A DNA stretch of 64,000 bases from the NCBI RefSeq assembly GCF_008831285.2, contig NC_045151.1, forward strand, positions 491,544-555,543, read 5' to 3'. The position numbers and the translations under genes are program-made. Numbering within the stretch: the stretch's first letter is position 1; each line of letters opens with the position of its first letter. The notes beneath the pieces are model-generated. The model was not told the origin of the DNA. It did not search any database and saw nothing but the letters and a program-made list of their open reading frames with translations. Source of the DNA: Nymphaea colorata. Lineage: Eukaryota > Streptophyta > Magnoliopsida > Nymphaeales > Nymphaeaceae. Positions 60,301-64,000 of this stretch are shown here, piece after piece.

Positions 60301-63300
60301 AGGAAGGTCAAATGCATGCAAGTGCTTGCATGTCTCCAAACAAACATGCAGACATATATAACATAAAACTCACACACATAAATGTGCACACTCCTCCAAC
60401 TTTTTACTAAAAAAGGTACCTGATGCCCCTGATGTTGATAATGCACCACCAAAATCATTTTCCACAGATGATAAACGGCTGCAAGCCTGTATTATTTTAA
60501 TAAGTTAGAAGAGATACATAGTACTTAAAAACTTTCTGACAGATACATAAATCATTGAAGAAATAAATGACACAATTAGAAATGTACTGAGTTAATATGT
60601 AGGACAATTCAACTATGTTTTAAGAATTTTTAAAAATAAAGCACCCATGAACGATACTGTTGTTATGAACTATTGAGGCAAACTATAAAATTCATAATAA
60701 CATGAAGACATCTGCATTCATGCACAAATCTCTAGATTAATCAGTCACACTTCCAATTTCTGGATGTTTACCATGCCTCCACTTCCATGAATTTCTGATA
60801 CACTGTAACATACAGCTTCTTGGCATCAGAAACAATTTATGAATTACAGTTTTAGCCCTAAAAGTTACTGAACTCTACTGTGTTTCTGTGTGTATATTGC
60901 TAAGACACTACATCAGAATTTGAAGCTAATAATACATATAAAAAGTATACAACCTAATATTGCTCGTGTCTCAAACTAGACGGAAGATGGATTCGCATTC
61001 AAACTAGGAGTCCAAAATAGTCCAAGAACCAGACAGACCAGGGTATTGTGGTCATTTGGTCAGCGGCAAACTTGTAATTTTCAGTCATGACCAGTGGTAG
61101 ATTAGTGATTGGCTAGTCGAGATTAAATTATAACAATCGTGATTAAGCTTAGCTAATGACAATTTAAGAGCTTAAACAATAATTAATGACATATAGAGCT
61201 CTTAAGCTATGATTAGAAACTAAGCCAAACTGAAACTGAAACTGAAACTGAAACTAATCATTTAAATCTGATTAAGTGAACAAACCTCCTCAAAATATAT
61301 TATCACTTTTCTAAACCTCCTCAAGATAGATTATATAAAGTATGATATAGTAAATAATATAAAAATAATAAACTTTGGCTATAAATAGGGGTTGCCACCC
61401 CCATTGGAATGCAACGAGAGGGAGAAGAGGAAGAGAGAGAAGAGAAAGAGATGAGCGGAAAAAGAGGGAGGAGAGAAGAAGAGAAAGAGGGAGGAGAGAA
61501 GAAGAGAAAGAGGGAGGAGAGGAGAAAAAGAGAGAAGAGGAGAAAGAGAGAAGAGGAAAAAAAGAGAGAAGAGGGAGAGGAGGAGAAAGAGAGAGCAGCG
61601 AGAGAAAGTGTCAGTCAGCAACGAAACTTTGCTGAATCCTTCCTCTCACACATTGTAATCACCTGGAGCAGGGACTTTGCTAAAATATCAGCTATATGAA
61701 AGTTATTATAATTTTTTCGGTGATATGTAAAATCTTAGATTTTTAATTGTAGAGATTTTAACTACTTCTTTTAAGCTGCACTCTGTAGCTATTCTTCACG
61801 ATTCCGACAGATCGGAATCGTGAAAAACAGATCAGGCTGATCAGTAGACGAGATGCTGCTGAGTTTTAAAACTTTTAAAATTATATTTCAAACTTAATTT
61901 TTCTCTAATTTTTTATTTTTCCTTTTTCATATTTTCCTTCCAATAAAATTCTATATTTTCCTCCCATTTTTCATTAATTTTGCGATTTTCTGTAGAATAT
62001 AAGACTATTAATGTTTTTTTTTCATTTGATCATTTTTGAGAATATAAAATTTGCGTACCCGCGTACCCATAATTTTCAAAATTGTCGTATCCGAACCCGT
62101 ACCGCCGTACCCGCACCCATGTGACATAGACTTTATGTAATGTTTGCTCATGGCCTGAGTTATCATTTTGATGTGGGAGACGACCTAGGGCCGGTTTTAT
62201 ATTTCTGGGTCGATGGTATAAGGGAAAGTCCGAGAGCGGCCCAGTATACTGGAAATGAAAAGCCTGAGATCGGCACATGTTGTGACTATAAAGAGTCGAA
62301 CCCAACTGCAAAACATAAAAAGGGCCAGGTGGCGTAGGGATCCAGGGACCCGTGAGCAGAACCTTCCCTGAATGCTGGGATTGAAAAAGTGCTCCTTCCC
62401 TGAGCTACTTAGAAGAGTATCCCCATCTTAAGGTAGCGAAAGTGGGACACAATTACTGCAGTAATACAATTGACCTCAACGAATGTGGAGTCATGGCAGT
62501 GGTTACCCCAAACTGTACCAATATTCCAGTGACTCAGTGCTTGGGCCACCCTAAATACGCCAACGAAATAGGTGGCGTCATTTAATCTTACTCAAGCGGT
62601 GTGTGTATGTATTATTGAAAATCATGCTATTATTACTAATGTGATCACTGATCATACTACGACTCAAATTGAATTTGCTTCGCTGGAATGTCGAAGAAAT
62701 CGACAAACCAAACTTAGTGATCATTTGAACTACGATTCAAGTATTATCACCAGTGTTAGAGTGAGCTTGCCTACAGTGATGATACTCACTCATTATTATT
62801 TTAACAATCAATACAATACATAAATTTTACACTCAAATGATAGGAGATCTTGTGATGATTTTCATAGTACTCAGTAAATGTGTTGATGCTATGACTATCT
62901 GCCTTCATTAGGTTCTCACTATGTCATGGATGAAGCTCGTTGATCGAGCAACTGAAGAGATGGGGGATTTCTAGAAAGCAATGAGACAATATCACATACA
63001 TTTCTCCTATGTACTTTTATTTGTACAAATGTGTACAGCTTTATGGTGTTTGAGACTAAGACTTCAGAGTCGTGGCTCTCCAACATATATATAAACTATA
63101 AAGTAATGTTTTTTTATTAATAGGTGTTTTTCATTAGCAACATTAACTGCTAGGACAGATCGTGCCATGTGCTAATTACGCAAGCAAGTTATTTATACAC
63201 AATAGACAAATCGGGCCTACGCCAACTACGTAGAGTGTGATTGTTCTGCTTCCGCCACAAAAAAAGAAAATACTCTATATCTAATTCCCTTTTGTGTTCA

Positions 63301-63799
63301 GTTGTGTATGACATTGGAGCGTTACATACACATTCTCATAAGAAATTTGCCATGTTTGGACACTTACCATATCCATGGCGCTTTACAAATCTAGTAAGTT
63401 CAAACTCCAAAGGCAGCACCTGGAAGAACTAACAAGACAAACATAGATTGCTTTACCTCAATATTGTAAATACCAATTTTCCCATCAAATGAAGATGCTG
63501 ATATGACTCCAGGAATCTTTGGGTACCAGTGAATATCAAAGTTCCAGTTCGTGCTTGCAGGCAGTTCACAAACTATCTGCACATGGGACAAATATTTTTC
63601 AGTTTTCAGAAAGAGAAAATGGAGAAATATGAGAAGTCAGACACAACTGTATTTTTTCTGACTCCCTGTTCTCATATAATGAATCTAAATTATGAAATAA
63701 CCTCTCCAGTAACTGTGTCCCAGCACAATGTTCGATTATCTTTTGCACATGTAAGTAAAAAGGCACTATCCTTAGGACACCATGACATTGCAATGACAC
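47346..63799 (-). CDS. SEC31B: SEC31 COPII coat protein (5' end outside window)
   Basis: The outer-coat subunit of COPII vesicles, which pairs with SEC13 for ER-to-Golgi export. Fifteen exons in 5'-3' order: 63702-63799, 63457-63576, 60420-60486, 58820-58938, 58459-58586, 57812-58355, 56933-57025, 55503-55688, 55212-55422, 52370-52485, 52028-52231, 51043-51162, 50635-50917, 48688-48926 and 47346-47435. They give 871 residues in one frame. The first two exons are the last WD40 blades ([15 protein letters not shown], then [20 protein letters not shown]). Next come the linker [20 protein letters not shown], the helical ACE1-like solenoid ([14 protein letters not shown] to [18 protein letters not shown]), a Pro/Gln-rich SEC23-contact region (exons 10-13) and a conserved C-terminal helical domain ending [16 protein letters not shown]. 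About 200-250 N-terminal residues should lie beyond 64000. The donor of exon 12 is GTGGGT. Its acceptor TAGCAG allows gain or loss of one Gln. Confidence 0.93.
49118..49250. repeat. Dispersed repeat related to 55960-56080
   Basis: GGATACAGGGATAAGGTCCCAATACTTG here and GGACATGGGGAGAAGGTCCCCGTACTTG at 55960 share order and spacing. Both continue to a GGATC(G/A)GGT...CAATCCAAAA segment. Both copies are in SEC31 introns in the same orientation. Confidence 0.55.
49438..49640. repeat. Purine-rich (GA) tract in SEC31 intron
   Basis: GA runs and GAGAGAAG words with a (GA)7-type block at about 49445-49463. Non-coding; short open frames rich in Arg/Glu are composition effects. Confidence 0.7.
53142..53261. 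repeat. Very long (TA)47 followed by (GA)n
   Basis: An uninterrupted TA run from 53142 to 53235 (94 bp), then GCGA and a GA run to about 53261. It lies in the 2.7-kb SEC31 intron between 52485 and 55212. Purity suggests high mutability. Confidence 0.95.
53585..53745. repeat. Second copy of the 35.6-kb dispersed repeat
   Basis: CCAAGTAGTCTGTTGAGTCAATTG, AATCAACTTGGACC, AAACGACTTGTATCCTACTTC and TCTGACAAGTTAGGT follow the same order as at 35640-35945. It lacks the additional stretch seen there. Confidence 0.5.
54244..54306. repeat. Interrupted (CT)n tract
   Basis: CT runs at 54244-54263 and about 54283-54306, split by a C-rich segment (CCGCCCCCCCC). In a SEC31 intron. Confidence 0.9.
55955..56110. 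repeat. Second copy of the 49.1-kb dispersed repeat
   Basis: See 49118-49250. This copy ends around CCAATCCAAAACC. It lies in the SEC31 intron between 55688 and 56933. The rest of that intron is AT-rich without coding signal. Confidence 0.5.
61229..61257. repeat. (AAACTG)n short tandem repeat
   Basis: Four to five consecutive AACTGA/AAACTG units. Confidence 0.85.
61375..61640 (+). other. TATA motif followed by a 200-bp polypurine tract
   Basis: TATAAATAGGGG (61381-61392) is followed after about 15 bases by a stretch (about 61408-61610) that is almost entirely A and G on the plus strand, with only a few pyrimidines. A TATA box followed by a GA-rich transcribed segment is usual in plant LTR retrotransposon LTRs, so this may be an LTR remnant. 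I could not find matching LTR ends or a primer-binding site. Long Arg/Glu open frames here are composition artefacts. It lies in the 3-kb SEC31 intron between 60486 and 63457. Confidence 0.45.
61861..62129 (-). mobile_element. Truncated inverted relative of the PABP-intron hAT MITE
   Basis: Read on the minus strand from 62129, it starts CTATGTCACATGGGTG and continues with AAATTTTATATTCTCAAAAATGAT and AATGGGAGGAAAATATAGAAT, matching 32213-32480 closely. The other terminal inverted repeat is missing; similarity stops near 61861. No 8-bp duplication can therefore be tested. It is in a SEC31 intron. Confidence 0.8.
62130..63456. other. Rest of the 3-kb SEC31 intron, unassigned
   Basis: The block 62140-62580 is GC-richer than its surroundings and may be part of a transposon inserted next to the MITE relic. 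I see no recognisable domain in any frame. From 62.6 to 63.45 kb the sequence is ordinary AT-rich intron. Confidence 0.35.
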
Positions 63800-63887
63800 C
63801 TGCAGAAACACACAATCAACCAACTTAAGATAAAAAGGAAAAATAAATTGATAAAGATGACTAATTCATACCAAATAACGGATAAAG

Positions 63888-63967
63888 AACAAATATATTT
63901 GTTTACCATAGGCATGCTAAAAAGATAAACAAATATATTTGTTTACCATAGGCATGCTAAAAAGATA
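63888..63967. repeat. Exact 40-bp tandem repeat
   Basis: Two copies (63888-63927 and 63928-63967) starting AACAAATATATTTGTTTACC and containing CATAGGCATGC. They appear identical. They lie in a SEC31 intron, upstream of the first exon in the window. Confidence 0.9.
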
Positions 63968-64000
63968 AAAAAAAAATGCACTCAAATATATTATGTGCTT

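Noticed and set aside
61375..61699. Arg/Glu-rich and Leu/Ser-rich open frames
   Set aside because: They come from the polypurine tract on either strand; there is no start context or domain.
63888..63967. Direct repeats considered as a CRISPR-like array
   Set aside because: Only two adjacent copies without spacers, in a plant intron. No CRISPR array is present in the window.

Overview
This is nuclear DNA of a flowering plant. The genes have many introns with GT/AG (once GC/AG) borders and AT-rich introns, and the intergenic DNA is full of dinucleotide microsatellites, small tandem duplications and decayed transposons. The coding content is typical of plants: a poly(A)-binding protein, an RH39-type plastid DEAD-box helicase, a COPII coat SEC31, a plant-type hypoxanthine-guanine phosphoribosyltransferase, a PhzF-like isomerase, a small organelle-targeted coiled-coil protein and a CC-NB-ARC resistance-gene relic. 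The species cannot be fixed from the sequence. I rebuilt the exons by eye from splice sites, reading frame and family knowledge, and every spliced frame closes without an internal stop.

Layout: 1-6.4 kb is repeat-rich and holds a possible unrecognised small multi-exon gene on the minus strand (about 3.86-6.22 kb). A 168-residue organelle protein lies at 6716-7222 (-). HGPRT follows at 10320-14409 (+, 4 exons, 198 aa). From 14.4 to 19.6 kb there is no intact gene, but there is a broken LINE retrotransposon. An RH39-like DEAD-box helicase lies at 19658-25694 (-, 9 exons, 620 aa) and contains a very recent 274-bp tandem duplication that copies the end of exon 4. A 4.1-kb intergenic region separates it from a divergently transcribed poly(A)-binding protein at 29845-37396 (+, 7 exons, 655 aa), whose first intron carries a hAT-type MITE with an 8-bp target-site duplication. 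A PhzF-like protein lies at 39913-41770 (+, 5 exons, 294 aa), with an 11-codon first exon and a probable GC-AG intron. A truncated CC-NB-ARC gene without a functional P-loop lies at 42876-43814 (-). From 47346 to the right edge is the SEC31 gene (-), 15 exons coding for 871 residues. Its 5' end, with most of the WD40 propeller, lies beyond the window.

The genes are not a pathway or cluster. They are unrelated housekeeping loci: purine salvage, plastid RNA processing, mRNA translation and stability, ER-to-Golgi transport and a metabolic isomerase. I found no evidence for a novel multi-gene system. The most unusual items are the partial-exon duplication in the helicase, the GC-AG intron and micro-exon in the PhzF gene, the P-loop-less NLR fragment, the hAT MITE, and the possible tiny-exon gene at 3.9-6.2 kb.
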